From positions 3,906,001 to 3,970,000 of the forward strand of contig OZ251222.1 in the NCBI GenBank assembly GCA_965240325.2: 64,000 nucleotides of DNA, written 5' to 3'. The position numbers and the translations under genes were made by a program. The notes under the pieces are model-generated. The model did not search any database and had not been told where the DNA came from. It was given only the letters and a program-made list of their open reading frames with translations. This DNA comes from Rebecca billardiae RCC1528 (taxonomy: Eukaryota; Haptophyta). Of the stretch, positions 52,172 through 62,161 are shown in pieces. Positions within the stretch are counted from its first letter, which is position 1. Each line of letters starts with the position of its first letter.

Positions 52172-54566
52172 GGGGGTCCATGACAGCAGCCCACTGAATT
52201 GTGATTTTCGACAACCATGCGATTTAGGTATCTGACGAGCGTGGCGCTTGCGGAGGCACCCACAAATATGTCCTGGAACCCAGCCCAGCCGTCAGAAGCA
52301 CCCAAAACCGACTCCGCGCGTCGTCGCGCGGTCGTGCGCGCACGCCAGCTGCGCCACTGTGTCACATACAGATTCAGCCAAACGTCAACGACTTGTTATG
52401 GCGGCTAAATGACGGTATGTCGTCGGACTTACTTATTCATAACCGTTGCAACCCGCCCCAACAAAATTAAGGTGGACTTGCTAAATTTTAGTAGGCACGA
52501 TGAGTGCGCGTAGAGGTCGGTGAAAAACTACTCCAAGATCGAGCATGTTACCCACTTAATTAGAGACATGTACCCGTATATATGCACTTACCCACTCGTT
52601 TATTATACAATGCGGGTGGGGTTTAAATATATATTCAGGGTGGTGTCAATATGGGGGTACCTTGTTCACTATTCGTGCGCTGGGTCATCCGAATAGGCCG
52701 CGCCGCCGCGCGGAGTGACGGCGGGCTCATGCCACCGTCAAACCGTCCCGCAGCAGGCCCGGACGGACCTGATGCGGGCGGCGGGCTGCGTGCCGAAGCA
52801 CACTACCAAGCGCACCTCTGAGCATGCCACCATCCCCATAGTCGTGAAGGAGTCCTCCGCCATCGACGCTTGCGTGCGCAGACTAGCAGTCATCGCCGCC
52901 GCAGAGCTTGCCGCGGCCGTTCGGCGACTTCCGTGCCCGTGCTCTGTGTCACCGGCGTCGTCGCCGTTCGTCGTACCCCAGCCCACGCGAGGCCGTCACC
53001 GGTCCACCGGTACTGCGGCGGACTGCGCGCGCTTCGCCGCGCGCTCGCCCTCGAGCTCCGCCGCTCTCCTCTCGCGCTCGAACTGGACGCAGTCGGCAGC
53101 CATAGCAGCCCGCTCGGCCGCAGCGCGATCTGTGCCCCCCCGCGCGCTGCGCTCGGTTGCGTCGGCGCGCAAGCTGGCGCGCGCAGCGTCGGCGACGGCG
53201 CGCGCGGTCGCCTTGCGCGACGAGTCCAGCTCCACCTGCTGCTCCGTCAGGCGCACCTGCTGCTCCAAGATGACCGCGTGCTCAGCAGGAGTCACGCGCT
53301 GCTCGTGCAGCGGCACCTGCACGCGGCCTGCTGCGGACGCGCGCGGCGCGCCGGCGTCGGGGGGCGAGTAGAGGTCGCGGAAGGGGCAGCTGTCGTCGCC
53401 GGCGCCCAGCGACGTGTCGTCGGCATCCAGCTCCGCCTTCCTCTCCGCCGCCGACGCGCCCTGCTTCCGGCTCAGGATGCGCTCCATGTCCTTGTTCTTG
53501 CCCTTCCACCACCTGTGCACGGTCATCAGCCAGATGCCGATCACCTCCAGCAGCGGCGAGTCGTGGCGCGCCGAGATGCCGAGCGCATCCGCGCAGACGA
53601 GCGCGAGCGCATTGGGCTTCTTCGTCCCACCGTCGCGCGCGGTCTGGGCGCACGCCGGGGTGAACACTCTGACCAACGGCTTGTGCTTCTTCAAGTTCTC
53701 GAGCATGAGGTCCATGAGCGTGCGGAGGAGGTCGAGGAGCATGAAGTTGAGCACCGATGCGTACCGCGGGCGAAAGCCGGCCACGGGCCGACCGGCCAAG
53801 GGCTGCAGCACGTGGATGGCGCGCGCCGCCACCGCCGTCTCCTCGAGCTGCTGCGCGCTGACGTTGACGTCAGGCCGTAGCTCGGGCCTGCACGGTTGCA
53901 CACAGCCGAGGCCGTCCACGGAGGAGGCGAGCCCCTCGGCGGTGCCAGCGGGGACCTCGGGCGGGTCGCACACATCCATGGGCACGCGTGCATCATCATC
54001 TGCCGCGCCCTGGACCTCGTCATGCCCGGCACAGCGGTCCGCAAGTTGGTCGGCGGTAGCTGGCCCTTGCAGCAGAGGCGTCGCGGGCACGTGCGAGGGC
54101 GAGAAGGCAGCGTCGGGTGGGGAAGGAGACAGCGTCGAGTCGTTGCCGATGCCTATCCCACCGCGTTGCGCATGTTCGTCTCCGCGTTGCTCGCCTGTAC
54201 GTGCTCCTAGGACGCGCTCCTTGGTCGCGGGCAGCACACGTTGAGCACGCAGATTCAAATCATGAAGCACGAGCGTCGACCGGCCAGCGACTCCCAGCGA
54301 GAGCCCGGTCCACACGAAGCATGGCTACCTGTCCGCAGCCGCCCAGCCGCTCGGCGAGGCGCCTGCGCCGAGGTGGGCGCGCCCAACGGCGAGCGGACGG
54401 CCGTCGACGAGGGCCATCAGCCTCGCCGACCCCGTTCAGAGCTCCGCTCCCGCGCCGGGGCCAGCCGAGCGCGGATTTGGAATCTGCCGATCGCGAAAAC
54501 ACGCCGAACAAGTTCTGAAAAGGAAAAGAAAAGAAATCAAAAATCAATTTAATCTGATGGACCCCC
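52172..54566. mobile_element. nested 2.4-kb TIR transposon candidate (family B)
   Basis: The inverted ends are GGGGGTCCAT at 52172-52181 and ATGGACCCCC at 54557-54566, flanked by TA at 52170-52171 and 54567-54568. Removing it rejoins the host MITE (GCTCG-TA-CCTTATTGCCC) in the order seen at 22594. It carries one long minus-strand frame (52996-54315) and an AT-rich end (52440-52690). TA duplication and G-rich short TIRs suggest a TA-targeting superfamily, but no known transposase motif was recognised. Confidence 0.65.
52996..54315 (-). CDS. protein of unknown function inside transposon family B
   Basis: Open for 439 aa. The true start is uncertain, with several later Met codons. The N-terminal third is Pro/Ala-rich. 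The centre looks globular: YASVLNFMLLDLLRTLMDLM, then NLKKHKPLVRVFTPACAQT, ISARHDSPLLEVIGIWLMTV and HRWWKGKNKDMERILSRKQG. The last ~110 residues are a highly charged coiled coil (ILEQQVRLTEQQVELDSSRK). It could be the element's own transposase or accessory protein, or cargo. No catalytic triad or zinc finger was identified. Codon use is GC-rich like the neighbours, unlike the AT-rich ends of the element. Confidence 0.45.
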   Translation of the reverse strand: MWTGLSLGVAGRSTLVLHDLNLRAQRVLPATKERVLGARTGEQRGDEHAQRGGIGIGNDSTLSPSPPDAAFSPSHVPATPLLQGPATADQLADRCAGHDEVQGAADDDARVPMDVCDPPEVPAGTAEGLASSVDGLGCVQPCRPELRPDVNVSAQQLEETAVAARAIHVLQPLAGRPVAGFRPRYASVLNFMLLDLLRTLMDLMLENLKKHKPLVRVFTPACAQTARDGGTKKPNALALVCADALGISARHDSPLLEVIGIWLMTVHRWWKGKNKDMERILSRKQGASAAERKAELDADDTSLGAGDDSCPFRDLYSPPDAGAPRASAAGRVQVPLHEQRVTPAEHAVILEQQVRLTEQQVELDSSRKATARAVADAARASLRADATERSARGGTDRAAAERAAMAADCVQFERERRAAELEGERAAKRAQSAAVPVDR

Positions 54567-54595
54567 TACCTTATTGCCCGCGATTGCCTGTACTC

Positions 54596-55315
54596 AGACC
54601 TATAGCTAAGCAGTAGTGATCGATCAGAATAATAATAATAATAATAATAATATATTTTAATATGATATAATAATAGTAATAGTAAATAATGGCGCACGGC
54701 CCCCCCGAAAGGTCTGAGCGTCGGAGCGAAAGCCGGGGGCCGGGGGCGGCGCACGTGCTCCGCAAAATCAAAAAAGATAATGGCGCGCGTGATGCTGGCG
54801 GTGTCGGGATTTTGTACTTGTAGCAGGGGGAGAGCTGCTAGTGAATGGCATTAGTCAACCCGCCCCTTGATGACGGCTTGATTGCGTTCGTACTATCCTG
54901 GATTCCCCTGCTCGTATTAATCTCTTTCTGCAGGCATAGATACTAATAGGACAATTCCCTCGCTGAATAGCACAAATGGCCCGTTGGCCTTCTTGAATCT
55001 TGGCCCAATGCGGGTGGGATTCGACATATCTATCTGCGAGGATTAACAGCTCTCTGAAAACGAGTGTGTCCTGGACAACTTGAAAGGGCAGCGACCGGCT
55101 TTGATTCTGCCTCTTGTAGTAAAGTTTTATGGTACGAGTTAACGAACCGTCACTTCTGGGCTCTCTGCCTATCTCATCTCTGTCCGTTTTTGGACTGTTG
55201 TCGCCTTAATCACGTACATATGCAAGTGCAAAGCATAAAGAGGTGGGTACGCAATACACACGAAATGACTACATCAGATAGTACGGGGTTCAGGGTGCTT
55301 CGCTAAACTCGTGAG
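54596..55315. other. AT-rich intergenic segment
   Basis: It contains (AAT)n around 54629-54650 and TAATAG runs, with no gene. The base composition is clearly lower in GC than the gene regions. Confidence 0.5.
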
Positions 55316-56640
55316 TGCGCAGCAGTGCTCACAGAGGCTGACGAAGACTCGAAAGGGTCACGAGGGGAGGCGGCCCGACCTTCGCCGGGCCGCTCGCGCC
55401 GGGCGCTCCTGCGGCCGTCGTGAGGTCGGGTTGCGGAGGCGGCGCGGGGCTTGAGCCGTCGCAGAGCCTCCCGGCGCTCCTCGCTGCGCCGCGCGCCCGG
55501 GCGCGCCGTCGCAGCTGCGCACGCATGAGCGCGCGCTCCGAGTCCGACTCCGAGCCGTGTGGGACGGGGGAGACTGACAAGTGACCCCTTGCCCTCCTCG
55601 CGCCGCGCATCGCGGATCGCCGCCCACGCGCATCGCCGCTCACACGCGCAGGCACTACCATTTGCATTGCCCTCCTCGCGCCACGCAACGCCGCCCACGC
55701 GCATCGTCGCTCGCACGCGCAGGCCTTCCTTCCGCGCGCGTCGGCCGACTGGGCTCCGGGCTGGCCCGCTGATGCCGGGCCATCGCCGAGACTTGACTGA
55801 AGCGTGGGAGGGCTCATTCGGTGGACGTAGCGGTGATGGCTCAGGGGTGGACTCGGTGCCGGCAAAGGGGGTGACAAGTATGGTACGTGTCCGTGAGTCT
55901 GACCGTGGTCTGGGCTTGGCGATGCGCGCGGCTGCGGTGGGTCCTAACGGCCGTCGGCATCGCATTCGTGCCTCTTTCCCCCCTTGCGCCCCGCCCCGGT
56001 GCCGACCCGCGTCCACGCGCGTCGGCGCGCCCGTCGCGCAGTTTATTTGTGCAAGCTCTTGGCGGCTGCTGCTGCAACTACGAGTCGCTCGCAGACGGCA
56101 GAGGTGATGCTGCTGGCGGCCAGAGGGCGATACGATGCCGTGTCTTTGACTGGGCTGTGCCGACCCATCACGGCCACGCGCGCGGTGCGCGGTAACCCGA
56201 CTGCTCAGCCGCATCACCCAGCGCAGCTTCGCCCGCGACGACGGCTTCGCCTGGCTACCACTGCTCATCAGCCGCGTGCCCGGCTTCGGCTCGGCGGGCG
56301 TCCGCAGGTTCGGCCGAGCACGGCTGCAGCGCAGCACGCGAGACCTCGGCTGGAGCGGCCGGCTGTGACGCGGATGGCGGAGGCGGGCTTTGGGCTCGGG
56401 CTGCCCATGAGCCACCACGGGCTGTACCGTCTGCGCAGATCGCGCTCGGCCCGGCCGCAGCCCTCCTGAGCGCGCGCCTCAGAGCTGAGACTGATCACGG
56501 GCAGGCGCACGAGCGACACTGCCGTGCGGCTGTGTCGAGCCGCCGCGTGTGCTCGCAGGCGCGGCGCTCGCATGGGCTCAACGCGGGCGCAGCGGGTGCG
56601 CGCAGCTGGCGCACGCAGCCACGCGCGGAACTAGCTAGGC
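55316..56640. other. GC-rich region, only a weak coding hint
   Basis: Overlapping frames on both strands are dominated by Arg/Ala. Near 55610-55730 the phrase CGCGCAGGC.TTCC/CACTACC recurs in a small imperfect tandem. The only protein-like stretch is the fragment at 56374-56469, listed next. Confidence 0.4.
56374..56469 (+). pseudogene. possible remnant of a PDK/BCKDK-type kinase C-terminus
   Basis: A 31-residue stretch begins MAEAGFGLGLPMSHHGLYRL. It resembles the AGFG.GLP.SR.YA box of mitochondrial pyruvate/branched-chain dehydrogenase kinases. The expected upstream N- and G1-boxes were not found in the flanking frames. Chance similarity is quite possible. Confidence 0.2.
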
Positions 56641-56947
56641 GGGCCGTGCGCCTTCAACTTCGTTGTTTACTACCCGAAGAGTGGGCGAAGATCGGCGTAG
56701 CCTGATCATAGTATTGTGCGCGCGCATATATATATGACCGCGTTCCGCGGTCCTTCCGTAGAACCAACGTAGTTAGAGGCCCGCGGTGCACCCTCCGTCG
56801 GCTGCTGTCTCAGTCTGGCATGTGTAACAGTTCGCCTGAGCTGCCAACTCAGTTGCCGCGCGGGTTGCCGCCGACCGGGGCCGGGCCGGCGGGCCGTGAG
56901 CGGGTCTGTCGCCGATAGCCCGAGTCCGCCGACCGCATGAATGAACG

Positions 56948-57637
56948 TCATGAGGCTCCGGCTCGCAGCGGCACGTCGGCTTGCCTGCAACTCGGCGGCC
57001 GATGCCGCCCGGGGGCGCACGCCCACACTGGCTGGCTAGTCCTCCAGCCCGAGGTTGCGAGGTGTCGCCTCAAGACACCGCCGCACGAAGAACGGTCTGG
57101 TAAACCGGCGGGCGGCTGTGGGAACAGACAGATGCCAAACATCCCGTTGCCGCCACCCGGCAGAGCGAGCTGCTGCTGCGGCCAGACGATGGTGGGCAGG
57201 GGTGGCTGAGCAGGCTGCTGCGCGCGCGACTCGTTTGCGTCGAGCTGCCGGATGATCGCCTGCTCGTCGACCGGCCTTGAAACGCTCGACTCCTCACGGC
57301 TCGTGTCGACGCCGAGCGTGAGACCGCGCCGCGAGCTGCGCGAGAAGCTCTTGGCAGCAGGGATTTGCTGGTCGGGCGGCGTGGACTCGGCAGACTCGTG
57401 CTGCACCGGCGTTGCCGATGTCGACCGGCCGTCGGGAGAGCGAGCGCATTGGTGAAGAGCGCACGGCCACTCCACCTGGTCGTCAGGGATTGCAAGCATG
57501 GCTGCGTCGAGTACAGGGTCACGGAACTCGTCGACCCGCTCGTACTCCTCTATCGCTGCCACGAGGAGCGCGGCCTCTTCTGCCGTCACGGGGAACTCGT
57601 CGACGTTGCCCATCTGTTCGGCACTCTGTTCGAGCAT
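56948..57637 (-). CDS. hypothetical protein
   Basis: Open for 229 aa from the Met at 57637. The N-terminal ~65 residues are acidic and helical with few Arg: EFPVTAEEAALLVAAIEEYE, then RVDEFRDPVLDAAMLAIPDD. This composition is unlike random GC-rich frames and argues for real coding. A Ser/Gln-rich middle (QAIIRQLDANESRAQQPAQP) and LPTIVWPQQQLALPGGG follow. After about residue 165 the translation looks random, so an intron or a different C-terminal exon is likely. No family is recognised. Confidence 0.4.
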   Translation of the reverse strand: MLEQSAEQMGNVDEFPVTAEEAALLVAAIEEYERVDEFRDPVLDAAMLAIPDDQVEWPCALHQCARSPDGRSTSATPVQHESAESTPPDQQIPAAKSFSRSSRRGLTLGVDTSREESSVSRPVDEQAIIRQLDANESRAQQPAQPPLPTIVWPQQQLALPGGGNGMFGICLFPQPPAGLPDRSSCGGVLRRHLATSGWRTSQPVWACAPGRHRPPSCRQADVPLRAGAS

Positions 57638-57837
57638 GGCGTCCCGGCTCAAGGGCCAACGGACTTTTGCTGCCGACGACGATCATCATCGTCGTAAAGT
57701 ATATGCTGCTTTTGATTGGAGGGCGCGCGGGTCAGATGTTTTTATAGAGATATATTGCTATTGAGCTTGAGAAGTTTATTATATCGTCGTTCATAAGTGG
57801 TCGTTCGCGAACGAACCTGGCCGGCCTCATCATTAAC

Positions 57838-58120
57838 TAGTATCTTTCAGTATTACCCCCATAGGGGGTAAAAGGCGAGGGTGTGAATAAAGACCAAGCA
57901 GCAACGGGCCATGATTGCGCGACGAAACTTAACGCACGAACGATTAGGAGGAGCGCGTGCGCAAAGTCAGTATCTTTCAGTATTAGGGGGTAAAAGGCGC
58001 GGGTGTGAAAGACCGAACAACAATAAATCACTGATTACCCCCATACCCCCATGTTGCGACAAAACAGAAAACTTAACGCACGTCGTACGATTAGGACGAC
58101 GGGCACATGAGGCACAAAGT
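57838..58120. repeat. two-copy tandem repeat, about 130-150 bp
   Basis: CAGTATCTTTCAGTATTA followed by GGGGGTAAAAGGCG.GGGTGTGAA recurs at about 57847 and 57967. The ends AACTTAACGCACG.. and GATTAGGA also repeat. The copies differ by short insertions such as a second ACCCCCAT. Confidence 0.75.
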
Positions 58121-58473
58121 CAGTTTCCGTACCGTTCATGATATTCGATTGAAGGGCGCGCAGTCATAAAGATTCTATAGATGATGAGATTATTGCTATT
58201 GAGCTTGATCGAAGGATCGTTAGAACTGTTTATTTAACCGCTTTCAATATGGCTCAGGCGGCGAGTCTGTCTTAGGACATATGTAGCTACTGACTTCCTG
58301 ACTGAGTTCGCGAGTCATCGCCAAGCTTCAGCGTTGCCGTTCGCCTGAGCTGAGGGCCTGAGCAGTCGGAGCTGCTGCCACCGCGCCTACGGTAACTAAT
58401 CTAACTCGATGATGCGCGCAGCCGCCGCCGCAGCGCGTAAAGTGTGCCGCTGATGGGCACCTCCTCGTCTGCG

Positions 58474-58810
58474 CACGGGGCCGTCTCCTCATCCACTGAG
58501 TGCACGGCCTGCGCGGCGGCGGCGGCGGCGCGCACCGCCGGCCCGGGGGCCGACGCTGCCCGACGCACGCGCCCGGCGGGCCGAGATTAATTAGTCCGGC
58601 CTCGTCGGCTCCGTGGCGAGCCCGCGGGGCGGACGAGCGGACTGCTGCGCACCGCAGCAGGAGCAGCGCGCGGCGCGCAGCGCTCCGCGCGCAGCAGGGC
58701 CGTCTCCTCGTCCACCGAGTGCACTGCCTGCGCGGCGGCGGCGCCCGGCGGCGGCGTGCGCCCGGCCGGGGGGACGGGCACGCGCCGCGGGCCGAGATTA
58801 GTCCGGCCGC
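58474..58810. repeat. tandem duplication, 220-bp offset
   Basis: GGGCCGTCTCCTC(A/G)TCCAC(T/C)GAGTGCAC..CCTGCGCGGCGGCGGCG to GGGCCGAGATTA..GTCCGGCC occurs at 58479 and again at 58699. It is not coding as far as can be seen. Confidence 0.7.
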
Positions 58811-59638
58811 CGAGCCGCGGTGGCGGCGTCGGCGTGCGCGCCGGGCGAGGTGGGCGAGCTCGCGCGACCCCGGGGCTCATTCCGCCTATTGATCGCCTTG
58901 CATCTCTCATCAGATCATCTCCAAGCAAGCCGACGAACGAAGTAGTTCGCGCAAAGACTCGGACAGACGGCACCACGAGCACCGTACGGCCAGTCTTCGC
59001 GCAGGAGCGCCGTATGCGTAGCAGTGGGTGCGGAACGTGGCGCTCGACTCCAGCTCGGCGTCCGAGTCCTGCATCTGCTCCTGCATCAGCATCTCCCACC
59101 CTGCGCGCGGGCGCGGACGGAGTCGCAACGCTGTCTGCGAGTCGACGATCGATCGAGGCGCGGCGCCGACGGCGTCGACGTGCAGGCAGTAGTCAGCTAG
59201 CGGTATGGTGCCGGCGCTTCCCGCAGGCGTTGCGCGCTTGGGGTGAGTGGGGCGCGTGGGCGAGACCAGCAGCCAGCCAGCCCACGCCACCGGCGCGAGG
59301 GCACCGGCGCGGCGCGCACGCACACTTTCGGCCGCGGTGACCTCAGGTCGCGCGGGGCCGCCGCGCGGCTGCGTGACCGGCAGCTGTGAGTGAGCTGATC
59401 GAGTGAGCAAGCCGAATGCGCGTCCGGAGGTACCTGCAGGCGCGCTCGGGGAGGGCGGAAGGCGATAGGGCGAGACCAGCGGCCGGCCGGCACCCGTGGC
59501 GCACTCGGTGCGCGCCTTTGCACGGCACTTCCTCGCCCGCCCAGCGCCCTCGGGCCTCCCGCAACGCTGGCGGGCGGGTAACCTGTTTTCCGGCAACTCA
59601 CAAGCGCCTCTCTCTTCATCACAGGCACGGGATGACGG
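58811..59638. other. intergenic, one unsupported coding hint
   Basis: On the minus strand, 59106-58990 reads WEMLMQEQMQDSDAELESSA, then TFRTHCYAYGAPARRLA, an unusually acidic and Met/Gln-rich stretch. It is not continued by clear exons. No gene is called. Confidence 0.35.
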
Positions 59639-59868
59639 GAGGTTCATCCATCGAGGCAAGCGGGTAACTGGCTTTAAATAGCGCTATTCAAAAGAATCTC
59701 TTCAATATGATGAGGAGGTTCATCCAACGAGACAGGTGGGTAACTTGGTTTAAAAGCCTTATTTAAAAGAATCTCTTTCAATACCATGAGGCGGTTCATC
59801 CATCGAGACAGACGGGTAACTTATTTTCGCAAGCGCTATTCAAAAGAATCTGGCCTCATAGCTGTTTT
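59639..59868. repeat. three-copy tandem repeat, 76-bp period
   Basis: GGTTCATCCA.CGAG.CA...GGGTAACT recurs at 59641, 59717 and 59793, each followed by TT..A..AAAAGAATCT. The copies diverge by about 15%. Confidence 0.85.
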
Positions 59869-60088
59869 CGACCCAAAACAATCAAACGTCGCTCGGCAAA
59901 CTCGTACTCTAGCATACAAGAAGGACAAAAATACTCACTTGTTTCACCCCCGGGGTATCTGATCCCACGTCCGTCCATCGACTTATGCGGAATGGCGTGG
60001 GCGCGCTTATTTCGTCAAGCGCGTAGTTGCTAATGCAGAGCACTATGGGCCAACGTACCCCTCGAAAAAGCGAAAACTCACCCTCCAA

Positions 60089-60204
60089 CAGCCCTAAAAA
60101 TCGTCCCCCGTCCCCTTTTCTTTGATCAAAAGATCTTTTTGACAACGTAGTGAGGGCCCCCGGCGGGGCTCCACGCTACGCGCTCCGCCCTGCACCGCGG
60201 GCCA
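60089..60204 (+). repeat. dispersed repeat, copy 2
   Basis: It is the partner of 2075-2189, same orientation, from CAGCCCTAAAAATCG to CTGCACCGCGGGCCA. Looser similarity continues upstream to about 59969 (GGAATGGCGTGGGCGCG). Confidence 0.75.
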
Positions 60205-60692
60205 TAATTATGATGATGATGATATGACGACGACGACGGCACTACGGATTCTATGCGGCGGACGAGTTCACTGCTCAACCGGCCAGTCGTCAGTCACTCA
60301 ACGTGTTCACATTCGAACTCGAACTCGAAGTAGCCAGTAGGCCGTTGACTGTTGAGGCACGCGTCACTGCACGCGCGCAGTCTGAGCAGCCGAGCCGTCT
60401 GCGCCGCCGTCTGCGCGGAGCCGGCGGAATACACTCGACTGCCGCCTGCTGCTGGCACCCCGACACCCCGGCGCCCTAGACCTGGCAGACGAGCCAGGGC
60501 GGACGACGGACCGCATTAGCGGGTGTGTCCGCCGTCCGGGACGCGGTCGCGAGGTCGTGCCTCGTGGATCGCAGGGGAGGAGGCGCGCCTCGCCGGTGTG
60601 GCCAGCATCCCGGGGCGCTTCGTCGGGATGTCAAGCCGTGATCGGGCGCGCCACTGCTGAGCTTCAGCTCGCCGCGCGGTCGCTCGAGTGCG
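60205..60692. other. intergenic, no gene recognised
   Basis: It begins with an ATGATGATGATATGACGACGACGAC simple-sequence patch split over 60210-60237. Otherwise nothing is recognised. Confidence 0.5.
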
Positions 60693-61337
60693 TCAGCGCT
60701 TGGCCACGCCATGCAAAATGTCGGCGTACTTGTCGTACTGCCGCGTGCGAGCCTCGTGCTCCAGCTCAGTGCGGGCGCGCGAGGTGACACGCGCGAGGGC
60801 GCTGCCCTCGAGGCGCAGGCACGCGTCCTCGAAGTAGGCTGCTGAAACCTCGCGACCCAATGCAAAGCCGAACCACGGGAAGGCGATGGCGGCCACGAAG
60901 TTCCGGAAGGGCGACTGCGACAGCCTCGACCAGCTCATCACGCCACCTAGCATGCCGACCGAGAACGGCACGCCGAACGCCATCCACCTCGGGGTAGCTG
61001 TCGAGTCGAGCGTGGTCTGCTCATCGCTGGCGAACTCATGCCGGTCAAGGGCGAGGTCGTGCAGCGCCTCCCGCGTCACATCCCAGCTCCTCACGCGAGA
61101 GGAGCGCTCGAGCCATCGCGCAACGTCCGCCATGCTTTCTTTGATTGCTTTCCAACTTTCAACTTGGGGTCTCGCGGTCTCGCGCTCGAGATTCCGGGCG
61201 GCCCATCCGGCCCGGGCTCGTCGCCCGAACTCCGAAGGTTCAAGCAAGGCCCTTGAAGCAAGCAAGGTCGCTGCGCCACTCCCCTTGCTGCGCCGGCGGG
61301 AGCCCTCAGCCGCCGAATTCGCAGCTACGAGATACAT
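60693..61337 (-). CDS. hypothetical membrane protein
   Basis: Single exon, 214 aa from the Met at 61337 (MYLVAANSAAEG). The frame runs on upstream, but the neighbouring divergent gene starts 81 bp away. The N-terminal ~60 residues are basic and could be a mitochondrial or other targeting peptide. Then comes a helical part (SWKAIKESMADVARWLERSS). Two hydrophobic segments (WMAFGVPFSVGMLGGVMSW and RNFVAAIAFPWFGFALG) form a hairpin in the membrane. A charged helical tail follows (RARTELEHEARTRQYDKYAD). No family is recognised. Confidence 0.5.
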   Translation of the reverse strand: MYLVAANSAAEGSRRRSKGSGAATLLASRALLEPSEFGRRARAGWAARNLERETARPQVESWKAIKESMADVARWLERSSRVRSWDVTREALHDLALDRHEFASDEQTTLDSTATPRWMAFGVPFSVGMLGGVMSWSRLSQSPFRNFVAAIAFPWFGFALGREVSAAYFEDACLRLEGSALARVTSRARTELEHEARTRQYDKYADILHGVAKR

Positions 61338-61418
61338 GGCCAGATTGTGAGATTCATTTTCATTTCCGACTCGGATACGTCGGTTGGACCACGCGCAGGA
61401 CTCGTGTCGGTCCACGCC
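61338..61418. promoter_or_regulatory. divergent promoter region, 81 bp
   Basis: It is the full gap between the start codons of the hypothetical membrane protein (minus) and the SRPBCC protein (plus). A shared promoter is inferred. Confidence 0.35.
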
Positions 61419-61958
61419 ATGCGGACAAACGCGATGTGCAGAGCCCTTGCGGTCGGCTTGCTCCTGCACGTGGCGCAGTGCAGGTGGATTCAAACGAGCG
61501 CGTCGCAGTACATCCGAGCTCCCATCGGCGTCGCGTACTCCGCGTACCGCGACCTGCGGCGCATGCCGGAGTGGTCACCGGTCTCGCGAGTGGACATGGA
61601 CCCGGCAACCGGCGAGTCTGAATGGCACCTGGGGTACCGCGGGGTGGAGGTGAGCTGGACGGCGCGCATCATCACCGACGAGTTCCCACGTGTCCTGCGC
61701 TGGGAGTCCACCTCCGGCCCGCGCAACCACGGCGAGGTCGTCTTCGTGCCCGAGGGCGACGAGGCGTGCACGATGGCGCTCACCATGCACTACGTGATCC
61801 CCGGCTTCATCAGCAAGCTCGTGCAGGCCGGGGTGGTGCAGGAGTTCATCACGCGCAGATGTCTCTGGCCAACGCTGCGCCAGTTCGGCGAGGTGATCGA
61901 GGCCGAGTCATGCGCCGCCGTCGGGGCGCCTGCCGCTGCACAGGCCGCCGAGCGATGA
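61419..61958 (+). CDS. SRPBCC (START/polyketide-cyclase-like) domain protein, probably targeted
   Basis: Single exon, 179 aa (or 174 from the Met at 61434). CRALAVGLLLHVAQCRW is a short hydrophobic N-terminus consistent with a signal peptide. The rest is one SRPBCC fold: IRAPIGVAYSAYRDLRRMPE then WSPVS (family ..A....V...L.D...+P.W...+), EWHLGYRGVEVSWTARI, RVLRWESTSGPRNHGEVVF and MALTMHYVIPGF, with a long C-terminal helix. Related cyclase/dehydrase-like proteins in algae and cyanobacteria bind hydrophobic ligands. The ligand is unknown. Plastid or ER location is inferred from the N-terminus. Confidence 0.7.
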   Translation: MRTNAMCRALAVGLLLHVAQCRWIQTSASQYIRAPIGVAYSAYRDLRRMPEWSPVSRVDMDPATGESEWHLGYRGVEVSWTARIITDEFPRVLRWESTSGPRNHGEVVFVPEGDEACTMALTMHYVIPGFISKLVQAGVVQEFITRRCLWPTLRQFGEVIEAESCAAVGAPAAAQAAER

Positions 61959-62161
61959 AGCCTGCTGCTACTACTGCCCGTGAAGACGACCGCTGGAGGT
62001 CGCAGTCGATTCAGCGGACAGGACACTCTGGACGTAGTCGTGATTCGTGATCAATCACCACATGTGGCGTGATGTGGCCATGCCGCATGCGGGCGTCCAC
62101 AGCGGAGCTGCTTCCGCCGCGAGCATACTTATATTAGCTAGCTAGGGCTCATTCAGAGTTA

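Larger units (their letters stand above)
51676..54590. mobile_element. MITE family A copy 2, split by a nested transposon
   Basis: The outer ends are exact inverted repeats: GAGTACAGGCAATCGCGGGC and on through AATAAG at 51671-51696, with its reverse complement at 54570-54595. TA flanks lie at 51674-51675 and 54591-54592. The left part (to 52169) matches the other family A copies. The right terminal piece reappears only at 54569-54590, because a second element sits at 52172-54566. The first 304 bp differ from the copy at 63697 at only one position (T or G near 51890), so these copies are young. Confidence 0.8.
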
